Source of the DNA: Bacteroidota bacterium
Lineage (GTDB): Bacteria > Bacteroidota > Bacteroidia > Chitinophagales > Chitinophagaceae
NCBI GenBank assembly: GCA_018970395.1
Contig: JAGWWM010000012.1
Location: 1-62,281, forward strand
Length of the DNA: 62,281 nucleotides
Direction of reading: 5' to 3'
Part shown: piece after piece, positions 55,127 through 62,281 of the stretch
Numbering within the stretch: position 1 is the stretch's first letter
How the letters are laid out: the number at the start of each line of letters is the position of its first letter
Translations under genes and position numbers: made by a program
Notes under the pieces: model-generated
Database searches by the model: none
Told to the model about the DNA's origin: nothing
The model's input: the letters and a program-made list of their open reading frames with translations, nothing else

Positions 55127-56096
55127 TAGCACCCTGGAGTTAGTGCCTGTATCACAAACTAATGTGCATAATACAAGTACAGATGCTCCCTTTATTCAAG
55201 CAAATACCATTGGTTGCTCTTTGGAAGAGATCAAACAGGAACATATCATACCTGTATTTGTAAAAGACAATGAGCCGCTGATATCCCATGATGAGTTTAT
55301 TGATGCTACACTGGATATAGCAACAGATGTATATCATGGCGAAATGATCCTTAAACCATCTATACGTGTTTCTCATCCCATTAAAGGGAGAGTTCCTGAT
55401 GCAAAGGACAAACCAGCTAATCAACTTGAAGATTGGGAAAAAACGCTGTATTACGAACGTATGGCATTTATCATTGAGCTTCCCTCTATACGTGATAGTG
55501 TTGGAGGTAATGTTCTCAATCTCACCATTGGAGGAGTGAAAGCGTACAATCTGGATAATCTTTACAGCAGAACACAGAGCGAACAGCATTTTAAAATCTT
55601 CGTTGGATTTAAAAATCGCGTTTGCACCAATCTATGTGTATGGACAGATGGCTTAATGGATGATGTAAAAGTGAAATCCTTAACGCAGCTTAAAAGTGTA
55701 GTACGGTCACTTTTAGAAAGTTATCGTCATGAGAAACACCTGGAGCATTTAAAAGTGTTCACCCATCACAGCATTACAGAGGAACAATTTGCACATTTGG
55801 TAGGTAGATGCAGGATGTATCAACATCTTCCTGGAGAGATGAAAGCAAACATACCACCCATTCTCTTTGGAGATACACAAATGACCTCTGTGGTAAAGGA
55901 TTATTACAGGGATAATAGCTTTTGTCGTGATGCAAGTGGTGACATCAATCTGTGGAAGCTGTACAACCTATTCACAGGGGCTAATAAGTCCACCTACATT
56001 GATTCATTTGTTTCCAGGAGTGTAAATGCTTTTGAATTAGTAGATCAAGTGAGGAATGGATTAGAGCACAGAAATGATTGTTGGTATTTGAACTAA
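55110..56096 (+). CDS. DUF3871 family protein
   Basis: A 328-residue cytoplasmic protein with the family pattern IRVSHPIKGRVPDAKDKPAN, LYYERMAFIIELPSIRD, and GNVLNLTIGGVKAYNLDNLY in the first half, and a helical second half. Function is unknown. DUF3871 genes are found in Bacteroidota accessory regions beside AAA ATPases. I start at ATG 55110 (MESYTDSTLEL), overlapping the ATPase gene; the frame is open from 55029. A terminator follows at 56101. Confidence 0.82.
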   Translation: MESYTDSTLELVPVSQTNVHNTSTDAPFIQANTIGCSLEEIKQEHIIPVFVKDNEPLISHDEFIDATLDIATDVYHGEMILKPSIRVSHPIKGRVPDAKDKPANQLEDWEKTLYYERMAFIIELPSIRDSVGGNVLNLTIGGVKAYNLDNLYSRTQSEQHFKIFVGFKNRVCTNLCVWTDGLMDDVKVKSLTQLKSVVRSLLESYRHEKHLEHLKVFTHHSITEEQFAHLVGRCRMYQHLPGEMKANIPPILFGDTQMTSVVKDYYRDNSFCRDASGDINLWKLYNLFTGANKSTYIDSFVSRSVNAFELVDQVRNGLEHRNDCWYLN

Positions 56097-56100
56097 ACAA

Positions 56101-56129
56101 AAAAGCCACTTCGTAATGGAGTGGCTTTT
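56101..56129. terminator. Bidirectional terminator
   Basis: AAAAGCCACT (56101-56110) and AGTGGCTTTT (56120-56129) form a perfect 10-bp stem with a 9-nt loop and A/T flanks on both sides. It separates the convergent DUF3871 and LamG-protein genes and can serve both. Confidence 0.85.
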
Positions 56130-56148
56130 GTTATTGAGATTATTTTGA

Positions 56149-57432
56149 TTAATTGTTGTACAGATAGGTAATTTCTTGTTGTGTTAATGCACGGTTGTAG
56201 ATGCGGATGTCATCAACGGTTCCAAGTGTCGCTCTTCCATTGGTATTATAGCCAATTTGGAAACCATTCCAAGCTAAAGTAGGCAAAGCCATATTGCTTT
56301 TAGCAGCAATAAGAGATTTATTTAGGTATAATTTGGCATCACCATTTTCAAAAGTGAAAACTACATGTGCCCACTGTTTTGTAAAAAAAGTATTATTTGG
56401 TAAAATAAAGCGGCCAGAAATATTGTCTGCTTTTGTTCCACAATAAGCGGCACCATTAATGTAAGTATGAAATAGAAAAGCATTCCAGCCATTTACTGCA
56501 CCTAAAACATTTGTCTCCAGGATACCGCTTGGGTTATTTGTAAAGTTTTCAGGGTTAATCCAAAAGCTAATAGCGAAAGAAGATGTCACAGACGTGAAAA
56601 TTGTAGAATTATATATATTATCACTGGCCGCATCAAAGTAATAGGCTTTATTTTCGCTCCCAAACCTATCAGTTATCAAAGTAGCCCCATTCACTATTCC
56701 ATTATTCCCATTTCCACTCTCATCATTTGCATTTCCATTAAATGGATAAAAAGCAACTAGTCCAGTAGTAATATCTACATTGAGCGTCTTGAAGCTCACC
56801 TCATTCCCATAAGAAGTTCCTGCTCCATTAGTAGCATATGCTCGAACATAGTAGGTAGTATTTGCAACAAGTTCAGTTAAATTACTTGCAAATGCTCCTG
56901 TTCCTGTACCATCACTTGTTTTAGTTGTTAGTGCAATAGTGGGATTGGGAGTAGTACTCCAAACAATTCCTCTTGCTGTAATAGGACTCCCTCCATCACT
57001 TGAAATTGCACCTCCACTTTTAGCAGACGTATTACTGATATTGGTAATAGCATTGGTTGTTAATACTGCTGCTCCAAATGTTGTAACTGTCACTTCATCA
57101 GTGTATCCTAATGAAGCTCCAGCACTATTGGTTGCATATAACCTGTAAGTGTATGTTGTGTTTGGAGTTAGTCCATTATCACTGTAGTTGGTTACATCTT
57201 TGCCAACAGTAGTAATATCAGTAAAATTCCCTGTTCCAGTTTTACGCTGAATTTTAAAACCATCTTCATTGGTTGATTTATCAGTCCAGGAAAGATCTAC
57301 TTGTGTTGTAGAAATTACTGTTGCAGTAAGATTTGATGGGGTAATAGGGACAACCGTAACCGTATTATCCTCATTTTTTTTACAACCTGCAAAGAGTAAT
57401 CCTGTAAAAAGAATAAAAAGCAAATTTCTCAT
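56149..57432 (-). CDS. Surface lipoprotein with fibronectin type III and LamG-like domains
   Basis: A 427-residue lipoprotein: lipobox LFAGC with Cys17, then a fibronectin III domain (about 30-118; PSNLTATVISTTQVDLSW, TYTYRLYATNSAG), a second Ig/Fn-like repeat (about 120-215; YYVRAYATNGAGTSYGNEV), and a concanavalin A/LamG-like C-terminal domain (about 222-427; FYPFNGNANDESGNGNNG, VDDIRIYNRALTQQEI). Such proteins bind glycans or matrix at the cell surface. It lies inside the accessory region. No SusCD pair or T9SS sorting domain accompanies it. Confidence 0.88.
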   Translation of the reverse strand: MRNLLFILFTGLLFAGCKKNEDNTVTVVPITPSNLTATVISTTQVDLSWTDKSTNEDGFKIQRKTGTGNFTDITTVGKDVTNYSDNGLTPNTTYTYRLYATNSAGASLGYTDEVTVTTFGAAVLTTNAITNISNTSAKSGGAISSDGGSPITARGIVWSTTPNPTIALTTKTSDGTGTGAFASNLTELVANTTYYVRAYATNGAGTSYGNEVSFKTLNVDITTGLVAFYPFNGNANDESGNGNNGIVNGATLITDRFGSENKAYYFDAASDNIYNSTIFTSVTSSFAISFWINPENFTNNPSGILETNVLGAVNGWNAFLFHTYINGAAYCGTKADNISGRFILPNNTFFTKQWAHVVFTFENGDAKLYLNKSLIAAKSNMALPTLAWNGFQIGYNTNGRATLGTVDDIRIYNRALTQQEITYLYNN

Positions 57433-57571
57433 AGCTGTATGTTTTGAGATGTGATAGATTTTTAGCTGTACAAAAATAGCCTAAATCGCCTGTATTTCAC
57501 CAAATCCACCACTTGACCCCTGAAAACATATTGCAAATCAATTATTTATTCATTCCTTAAAATCAATTTTT

Positions 57572-58027
57572 ATGTCCCAATCTATTCCACAAATAGCTGA
57601 AATAAATATTAGCTATAAGCCAAATCAACGTATTTCAAAACGTATTTCCACCTCCAGGGATGCGTTTGATGTGTTCAAAACGTTCTTTTCTGAAGATACT
57701 ATTTCACTACAGGAACAATTTATGGTAATGTTCCTCAATCAAGCCAATGATGTTTTAGGAATTTATTCAGCATCAAAAGGTGGTATATCAGGTACAGTAG
57801 TTGATGTACGGATTATCCTAGGTATTGCGTTGAAAAGTGCTGCTGTTGGTATCATTTTAGCCCATAATCATCCCAGTGGTAATCTTCAACCTTCCAATGC
57901 TGATGTATCACTTACTGCTAAACTCAAAGCTTCTGCAGCATTAATGGATATTAACGTGCTGGATCATCTCATACTTGCAGGAGATAAGGATTATTATTAC
58001 AGTTTTGCTGATGAGGGGAAGATGTAA
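57572..58027 (+). CDS. RadC-like JAB-domain protein
   Basis: A 151-residue protein of the RadC/JAB (MPN) fold. The metal motif is AHNHPSG with His98 and His100 and Asp111 in SNADVSL; Glu48 in LQEQF is a candidate for the acidic residue. It lacks the N-terminal helix-hairpin-helix part of full RadC, as is usual for versions carried on mobile elements. The biochemical role of RadC is unresolved. Here it supports a mobile-element origin of the region. Confidence 0.88.
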   Translation: MSQSIPQIAEINISYKPNQRISKRISTSRDAFDVFKTFFSEDTISLQEQFMVMFLNQANDVLGIYSASKGGISGTVVDVRIILGIALKSAAVGIILAHNHPSGNLQPSNADVSLTAKLKASAALMDINVLDHLILAGDKDYYYSFADEGKM

Positions 58028-58297
58028 AATTATTCTTCCCTTTCAAATCGATTTCAATTTTTTTATATAAATTTGAAACTGTTAGGGATTAAAAAAAGAA
58101 TAAAAATAGGCACTAACTGAAAACCGATACGAGTAGGATTAATTTTTATAATAATAATGATAATTTAAAAAAAGAAAATCTTATTTGTTATTTTTTGGGT
58201 GCTGATATAAGTTATTTATTAAATGATAACTTATCTCTTCGAGCTAACATAATAGATAGAAGCGCATTTTTTATTCTCTGATTATTTTATTTTTTAT

Positions 58298-59008
58298 ATG
58301 AAATTAAATTTTATGAATATTCACTTACGTATTTTAATTGTATTTATTATAAACCTAATATCACTTAATTCACAATCACAGGAAAGAGTTAATGTTCAAA
58401 AAGTTAAAATTGATAAAATTGGAGGCATAATAAATGAAGCGACAGGGTATTCTTTTAGTAAATATACTGGACAATGGAATGAAAGTAAAAAAGATCAATT
58501 TGGTTCAAATAGATGTTCTCACGTAAGTTTTTATAATTTCTTTTTTACCACGGTTATAAAAGAAGATATAAGCTACTACATTTTAAATATTAATTTTTTA
58601 GATGGCGGCTATAAATATCCTACAATAAAACAAGGTTTCTATACTATAAATAAAATATTATCTTTTGTTTTTGATGAGGAAAATTTTAAAAAAATCTCTA
58701 ATTATGAAGATGGCTCAACAAGATTTTATGAATTTTCAACTTATTCAGACGGTAAAGAAATCAATGATGCTAATCTAAGGTTATTAGAAGAAGCCACAAA
58801 TACAGCTTTACGTTCTAGTATAAAGGGTTCAAAGTATAAATTCAGAGTAAAAAAAGAATCCGAAAATGTAATTAGATTTATCCTTCCAATAAGTTCTGAA
58901 TATAAAATCTTAGAAAAGGAGTGGGAGTTTGATAAACAATACTTTGAAATATCAGCAACAGAATTTAAAAAACTTTTTGAATTTACTGATATAAATTTAG
59001 TAAGATAA
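58298..59008 (+). CDS. Hypothetical secreted protein, AT-rich gene
   Basis: I do not recognise this 236-residue protein. It has an N-terminal signal peptide (about 6-29 from ATG 58298, ending SQSQ); ATG 58313 (MNIHLRILIV) would be an equally good start. The mature part is lysine-, phenylalanine- and tyrosine-rich with no evident motif. The coding region and its 270-bp upstream gap are clearly more AT-rich than genes to the left of the tRNA, which suggests transfer. It is followed 3 bp later by a small lipoprotein gene. Confidence 0.65.
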   Translation: MKLNFMNIHLRILIVFIINLISLNSQSQERVNVQKVKIDKIGGIINEATGYSFSKYTGQWNESKKDQFGSNRCSHVSFYNFFFTTVIKEDISYYILNINFLDGGYKYPTIKQGFYTINKILSFVFDEENFKKISNYEDGSTRFYEFSTYSDGKEINDANLRLLEEATNTALRSSIKGSKYKFRVKKESENVIRFILPISSEYKILEKEWEFDKQYFEISATEFKKLFEFTDINLVR

Positions 59009-59011
59009 AAA

Positions 59012-59260
59012 ATGCAAAAAATTATTTTTTCCATTTTTCTATTTGCTGTTCTGAGTTGTACTAAAGAAAAAGCAGCTCAACAGCAAAACCAATGTAATTG
59101 TGGCACTATTGCTAATGACGGGATTGATAATGGCTGCTATTGGCTTGAAATTAGAAATAATTGTAGTGGAAATAAAAAGAAATTTTGTTTTGATCAAGAT
59201 ATTTGGTTAAACGCTCAAGTGGGAACGAATTTCTGCGTCACAAATCAACAACAATGGTAA
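59012..59260 (+). CDS. Small cysteine-rich lipoprotein
   Basis: An 82-residue protein with a good lipobox VLSC (Cys16) followed by TKEKAAQQQ, and six further cysteines in the mature part (CNCGTIANDGIDNGC, NNCSGNKKKFC, NFC). The even cysteine number after the lipid anchor suggests disulfides, as in small secreted domains. It starts 3 bp after the preceding gene and likely shares its transcript. No family is recognised. Confidence 0.65.
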   Translation: MQKIIFSIFLFAVLSCTKEKAAQQQNQCNCGTIANDGIDNGCYWLEIRNNCSGNKKKFCFDQDIWLNAQVGTNFCVTNQQQW

Positions 59261-59271
59261 ATGATTTGATT

Positions 59272-59739
59272 ATGAAATCTTTATTTTTCTTATTTCTAAT
59301 TTTTACATTATGCAAATCAAGCACAGCACAGTATTCTAGAAAATATGATAAATTCAACGATGAAGTAGTTTGCACTTATAATACTCCTTCAATTAGTTTT
59401 AACAAATACATAAAAAATAAGTCAAATTCCCCATATCCAGATACATCATATCAGACCGTATTTTATATTTATGATACATATCTTACAGGTTCAGGAACTA
59501 ATGCTATTTTACTATTTTCAGATAAGTCAAAAATTGAACTAGAAGGAGAGGTTGATGTTACTTACTCTCACAATAATTTATATAGATACAGTTTCTATAC
59601 TTATGATAAAGAAATTGTCGAAAAATTATCTACTATCAGTTTGTTGGGATTTAAGTTACATATTTTCGAAAAGAATTTGCCTCAATCAAGTAGAAATAGT
59701 ATTATAACAGCTGCAAAAAAAATTTTAAGTTCAAGATGA
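59272..59739 (+). CDS. Hypothetical secreted protein
   Basis: A 155-residue protein starting MKSLFFLFLIFTLCKSSTAQ, a clean signal peptide ending near residue 20. The mature part is Ser/Tyr/Lys-rich, about 135 residues, with no motif I recognise. ATG 59254, overlapping the previous stop, would add six residues; I prefer 59272 because it begins the signal peptide. It is the third gene in a tight plus-strand set and converges on the hxs-type operon. Confidence 0.6.
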   Translation: MKSLFFLFLIFTLCKSSTAQYSRKYDKFNDEVVCTYNTPSISFNKYIKNKSNSPYPDTSYQTVFYIYDTYLTGSGTNAILLFSDKSKIELEGEVDVTYSHNNLYRYSFYTYDKEIVEKLSTISLLGFKLHIFEKNLPQSSRNSIITAAKKILSSR

Positions 59740-59844
59740 TTTAATAATACTTGATTTCCTTTTGACTCAAATACCATTTTACATTGAACTTTTGTTTGAA
59801 TATTTTAATACCTATTTTTAAATAGTTGAGATTAAATTAATTGT

Positions 59845-59877
59845 TAAAAAACAGAATATTTTCCAAAGGAGAATATT
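59845..59877 (-). terminator. Terminator of the hxs-type operon
   Basis: On the minus strand, AATATTCTCC (59877-59868) pairs with GGAAAATATT (59864-59855) with one G-T pair around TTT. After CTG comes TTTTTT (59851-59846 region). It lies 17 nt past the stop of the small Cys/His protein. Confidence 0.75.
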
Positions 59878-59893
59878 AAAAAACTCAATTTTA

Positions 59894-60226
59894 TTAATCA
59901 CCTCTTGGATGAAGAAAATGACTGCATGGTTGTATATGCTCTGTGTGTAGTTTATGAGTACAGGCTATCCTATTTTGAATCAGATGTGTATTGTTTGATT
60001 TGGTAGGATAAATATCTCTTGGTGAAAACATGATCGTTACATTGCTAGGATCACCGCCAGGATGCATGATATGACTACAAGGAATAATATCTCCTTTAGG
60101 ATGCAAAACATGAATACATAACTTTTTATGTCTTCCTGTACTTGTATTTGTAGAAACCTTTATGCATGACTCATTTATTAAAATTAGAAGTAATAAATAA
60201 GTAATTATTTGAATAGCCAATTTCAT
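59894..60226 (-). CDS. Small secreted Cys/His repeat protein, candidate substrate of the Hxs-type maturases
   Basis: A 110-residue protein with a hydrophobic N-terminus (about 4-17). The mature part has four Cys-x-His-x-(Leu/Met)-His units: CIHVLHPKGD (37-46), CSHIMHPGGDP (50-60), CTHKLHTEH (89-97) and CSHFLHPRGD (101-110, the very C-terminus). They form two pairs, each with spacing 12-13, separated by about 30 residues. It starts 33 bp after the radical SAM gene hxsC and ends before a terminator. In known systems the target HxsA carries His-Xaa-Ser repeats; none is present here. ATG 60226 is chosen as the start of the signal segment; ATG 60241 adds five residues. A modified peptide role is inference. 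Confidence 0.7.
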   Translation of the reverse strand: MKLAIQIITYLLLLILINESCIKVSTNTSTGRHKKLCIHVLHPKGDIIPCSHIMHPGGDPSNVTIMFSPRDIYPTKSNNTHLIQNRIACTHKLHTEHIQPCSHFLHPRGD

Positions 60227-60259
60227 AACAAATAATATCAATAATACATTTGATTTAGG

Positions 60260-61441
60260 TTAATTGAATGATTTTATGTACTCACTGTGTTTTTTTAAAT
60301 TCCAAGTAAATAGACCTCCGCAATCATTAAGTTTTGTACATGAAGAGCATTCAGGCAAATAATCATTTTTCCAATCTGAAATAGACTTTCTAGCATATTT
60401 CCAAAGTGACTCAGGTAAAACACATAAAGGAGTATTATAAATCGATACGTGCATTCCCTGTCCAGCAAGAAATTGAACAGATTCCCCTAACTCGTCTTGA
60501 TAGTCATAAGGATCAACCCAGAGTTTGTCAATATTATGAGGTGTGTACCCAATATATTCTAGCCCCATAAAAGCAACATGTTCAACAAAAGGAAGATTTT
60601 TATAAATATACCTTGCCAGTCTAGTTAAACGTGGTATTGATTGTTTGTGTAGTACAATCCTAATCTCCAATCTTTGATTATATCGAGCTAGATTGTGTAA
60701 ACCAATTATTGTTTGGTAGAAAGCATTTTCCGCTTGTACTATATAATCATGGACTTGATAATAATCTGAATAAACAGGAATCCCAAACATAACCTTGTTA
60801 TAGTTAAGATTTCCTAGTTTTTCCGCCATATTATTCCAGGCAAAAGAACGACCATTAGTCAATACATGAAGTTCTGTATTTGGAAGTTCATCTTTAATTT
60901 GAGATAATAAATCAAAAAATAAAGTTCCCATTAATGTAGGCTCGCCTCCTGAGATTCCTAATTCAATACAATCTTTAGGGATAAGTGGAATTAGCTTTTT
61001 ATGAATTTTGTAATGCAGGGGAACATCATTTCTGTCTTTAGGTGGTTGAGAGCACATTAAGCAGTTTGAATTACATCTTTCAGTAGCTAATAATGTGTTA
61101 TGATTGCTATTTACTCTATAAAGAGTATTAATATTACCATCATTACCAACTGAAATAATATCTCCTTCCGAGAGATGATCTAAAGTAGGAATATTAAAAA
61201 CAGCTTTTCTATCAAATAAAATAGTTTCAGTTAAATTTGCCTTTGTTAACATTCCAAGACAGTTAAAATCCATTAGATCGGGCACACAATCATCAGCAAG
61301 TAGAAATGTGTTTTCATTGAGTTTATCAGGATTTCGAGTAACCGTACCCACCAAATGATCATCTATATTTATAGGCTTTCCTTTAGTTCTTAGTAGCATA
61401 TCAGACAATTTAATGTATTGCAGGTCTAGCCCAACTTTCAA
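60260..61441 (-). CDS. hxsC: His-Xaa-Ser system radical SAM maturase HxsC
   Basis: A 393-residue radical SAM protein matching the HxsC family. An N-terminal beta-rich domain begins LLRTKGKPINI (15-25), the cluster motif ERCNSNCLMC gives CX3CX2C at residues 123, 127 and 130, ELGISGGEPTLMG follows, and SISDWKNDYLPECSSC with Cys365, Cys368 and Cys374 holds auxiliary cluster ligands. Known members pair with HxsB and are proposed to modify His-Xaa-Ser repeat proteins; the chemistry is not established. ATG 61441 overlaps the hxsB stop by 32 bp; ATG 61399 lies 11 bp after it and is also possible. Confidence 0.9.
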   Translation of the reverse strand: MKVGLDLQYIKLSDMLLRTKGKPINIDDHLVGTVTRNPDKLNENTFLLADDCVPDLMDFNCLGMLTKANLTETILFDRKAVFNIPTLDHLSEGDIISVGNDGNINTLYRVNSNHNTLLATERCNSNCLMCSQPPKDRNDVPLHYKIHKKLIPLIPKDCIELGISGGEPTLMGTLFFDLLSQIKDELPNTELHVLTNGRSFAWNNMAEKLGNLNYNKVMFGIPVYSDYYQVHDYIVQAENAFYQTIIGLHNLARYNQRLEIRIVLHKQSIPRLTRLARYIYKNLPFVEHVAFMGLEYIGYTPHNIDKLWVDPYDYQDELGESVQFLAGQGMHVSIYNTPLCVLPESLWKYARKSISDWKNDYLPECSSCTKLNDCGGLFTWNLKKHSEYIKSFN

Positions 61442-62168
61442 ATATTTTTCTTATTCTATTATCACTTTCCATTAAATCAAACAAATAACGAATAATTTCC
61501 ATATTCTTTTGGCAAAAATCACTTGTAGGGCGATATCCATACATGTGTCCCTGTGTAGCATGATTATGAACAGGGTCTGCTCCACAATATTGCTGAAAAG
61601 CACACTCAGAGCAACCAGTCAAAGCTTCATTTGACCATACCTCTGCTATTTCTTGAGCTTTCGTTCCAAAGAATAATTCATTATAATTATCATTAAGTGT
61701 ACCTAATTTAAATGTGAAATCTTTTTGTTCAGCCAACATTCTACTCTCATCTGTTGCATAAACAGATCCATCATAATTAAATACTATAACTCCATTGATT
61801 AATCCTGCAGGTGATTGTAAATCAACAAATCCAACATTAAATGGTGTAAGCATTTTTCTAAGAAATATCTTAGCAAGATCTTCAGTAAAAAAATGTCCAT
61901 TAAAGTTATATTCTAAAATTCTATCCAAAGCTTTCTTATAAAAAGACAAGAACTTTTCTGTTTCATATTTTGACTTATCAGTACGTAATGCAAATCCATA
62001 TGGACTAATATTTCTTAGAAATATTCCTTGAAAACCTCTATTGAAATATTCATCAACTATTTCTGTGGGGTAATCAAGAGAAAGTTTGGTGGTAGTCATT
62101 AGAGCAGATACTCTATCATGTCCCAAAATTTTCCTTGAAAGTTCTATTCCTTTAATTGCTTGACTATT
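61410..62168 (-). pseudogene. hxsB: HxsB, radical SAM maturase, truncated by IS insertion
   Basis: The C-terminal 250 or so residues of HxsB. Conserved stretches are VSALMTTTKLSLDYPTEIVD, FQGIFLRNISPYGFALRTDK and the auxiliary cysteine cluster LTGCSECAFQQYCGADPV with SDFCQKNM. The frame stays open upstream to about 62168, where an IS21-like end begins, so the apparent TTG start at 62126 is not real. The N-terminal radical SAM core with CX3CX2C is missing from this window and would lie beyond the element, if it still exists. As it stands the gene is probably inactive. Confidence 0.85.
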
Positions 62169-62281
62169 CCGGTGATTCTGACCCCCTAATCCGGCGATGT
62201 TGACCCCCTATAGGTTTTGGTTTTCAAGAATGGAACTCATGACAAATTTACATTTTTTTTCTCATGCTCTCTCCTTTCAGT
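62169..62281. mobile_element. End of an IS21-family insertion sequence
   Basis: Two imperfect 22-bp tandem repeats, 62169-62190 (CCGGTGATTCTGACCCCC...) and 62191-62212 (CCGGCGATGTTGACCCCC...), are typical multiple terminal repeats of IS21 elements. The exact tip may be TGATTCTG at 62173. The element continues beyond the window. It interrupts hxsB. Confidence 0.75.
62248..62281 (-). CDS. istB: C-terminus of IS21 helper ATPase IstB, cut by right edge
   Basis: On the minus strand, from 62280 down, the codons read LKGESMRKKM and then TAA at 62250-62248. LKGESMRKK is the characteristic C-terminal end of IstB, the AAA+ helper of the IS21 transposase IstA. Only ten codons are visible. The orientation puts istA further right, outside the window. 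Confidence 0.65.
   Translation of the reverse strand, partial: LKGESMRKKM

Noticed and set aside
57572-58027. RadC-like protein as an anti-restriction or DNA repair enzyme
   Set aside because: The JAB motif is clear, but no experiment-backed function exists for this short form, so I give only the family.
59894-60226. Calling the small Cys/His protein HxsA
   Set aside because: It has no His-Xaa-Ser repeat. Only its position next to hxsC supports a substrate role, so I left the symbol empty.
62124-62126. TTG at 62126 as the start of a complete 238-residue protein
   Set aside because: The frame continues upstream with HxsB-like residues to the IS end, and the radical SAM core is missing, so this is a truncated gene and not a short protein.
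62169-62212. The two 22-bp repeats as the beginning of a CRISPR array
   Set aside because: They are directly adjacent with no spacers and sit next to an IstB C-terminus, which fits IS21 terminal repeats.
53210-62281. A direct repeat of the tRNA-Asn 3' end as an attachment site
   Set aside because: I looked for the GGTTCAAGTCCTGAAGGGGG string to the right of the tRNA and saw no second copy in the window.

Overview
The window comes from a Bacteroidota chromosome, most likely a Chitinophagaceae-like member of Chitinophagales/Sphingobacteriales. The pointers are: the gliding/type IX secretion core gldK-gldL-gldM-gldN; a T9SS cargo protein with a C-terminal sorting domain; a eukaryotic-type citrate synthase; DUF4271 beside hemD; a DUF3871 gene; and many promoters of the Bacteroidota form TAnnTTTGC with few Shine-Dalgarno sequences. 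The genus is inference. No rRNA genes or CRISPR arrays were seen.

Layout. 1-7.8 kb: edge of an unidentified gene, a SUI1-type factor, nadC, gpmI, a TonB-dependent receptor, a small lipoprotein and uvrC. 7.9-16.6 kb, minus strand: gldN, gldM, gldL, gldK (read K to N), then a hemD-like gene, a DUF4271 membrane protein and a BamA/TamA-type outer membrane protein. 16.6-29 kb: hemW, a two-part YeeE/YedE sulfur transporter, heme A synthase, PEP synthase, citrate synthase, an LptF/G permease, tgt, a family 2 glycosyltransferase coupled to rsmG. 29-42 kb, minus strand: M1 peptidase, a run hisF-hisIE-tlpA-like-pssA-purS-rsmI, a metallo-hydrolase, and the cell-shape operon mreB-mreC-mreD-mrdA-rodA. 42-52.8 kb: purD, a POT peptide transporter, rlmD, a serine/glycine-rich surface protein, a 1341-residue T9SS cargo and a PSP1 (RicT-like) protein. 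Hairpin-rich dispersed repeats flank the cargo pair.

At 53.2 kb a tRNA-Asn gene marks the change to accessory DNA. To its right are a RecA-like/AAA ATPase with a DUF3871 partner, a LamG surface lipoprotein, a RadC-like JAB protein and an AT-rich set of small secreted proteins of unknown function. The right end (59.85-62.17 kb) holds the most interesting locus: two radical SAM maturases of the His-Xaa-Ser (Hxs) type (HxsC complete, HxsB truncated) followed, 33 bp downstream of hxsC, by a small secreted protein. That protein has no His-Xaa-Ser repeat but four copies of Cys-x-His-x-(Leu/Met)-His, three of which continue Pro-x-Gly-Asp. A terminator closes the operon. An IS21-family element, whose istB terminus is cut by the window edge, has split hxsB.

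How genes work together: GldKLMN form the T9SS trans-envelope complex that should export the 1341-residue cargo; MreBCD, PBP2 and RodA form the elongasome; HemD, HemW and CtaA touch heme synthesis; NadC, HisF/HisIE, PurS and PurD serve biosynthesis; RsmG, RsmI, RlmD and Tgt modify RNA.
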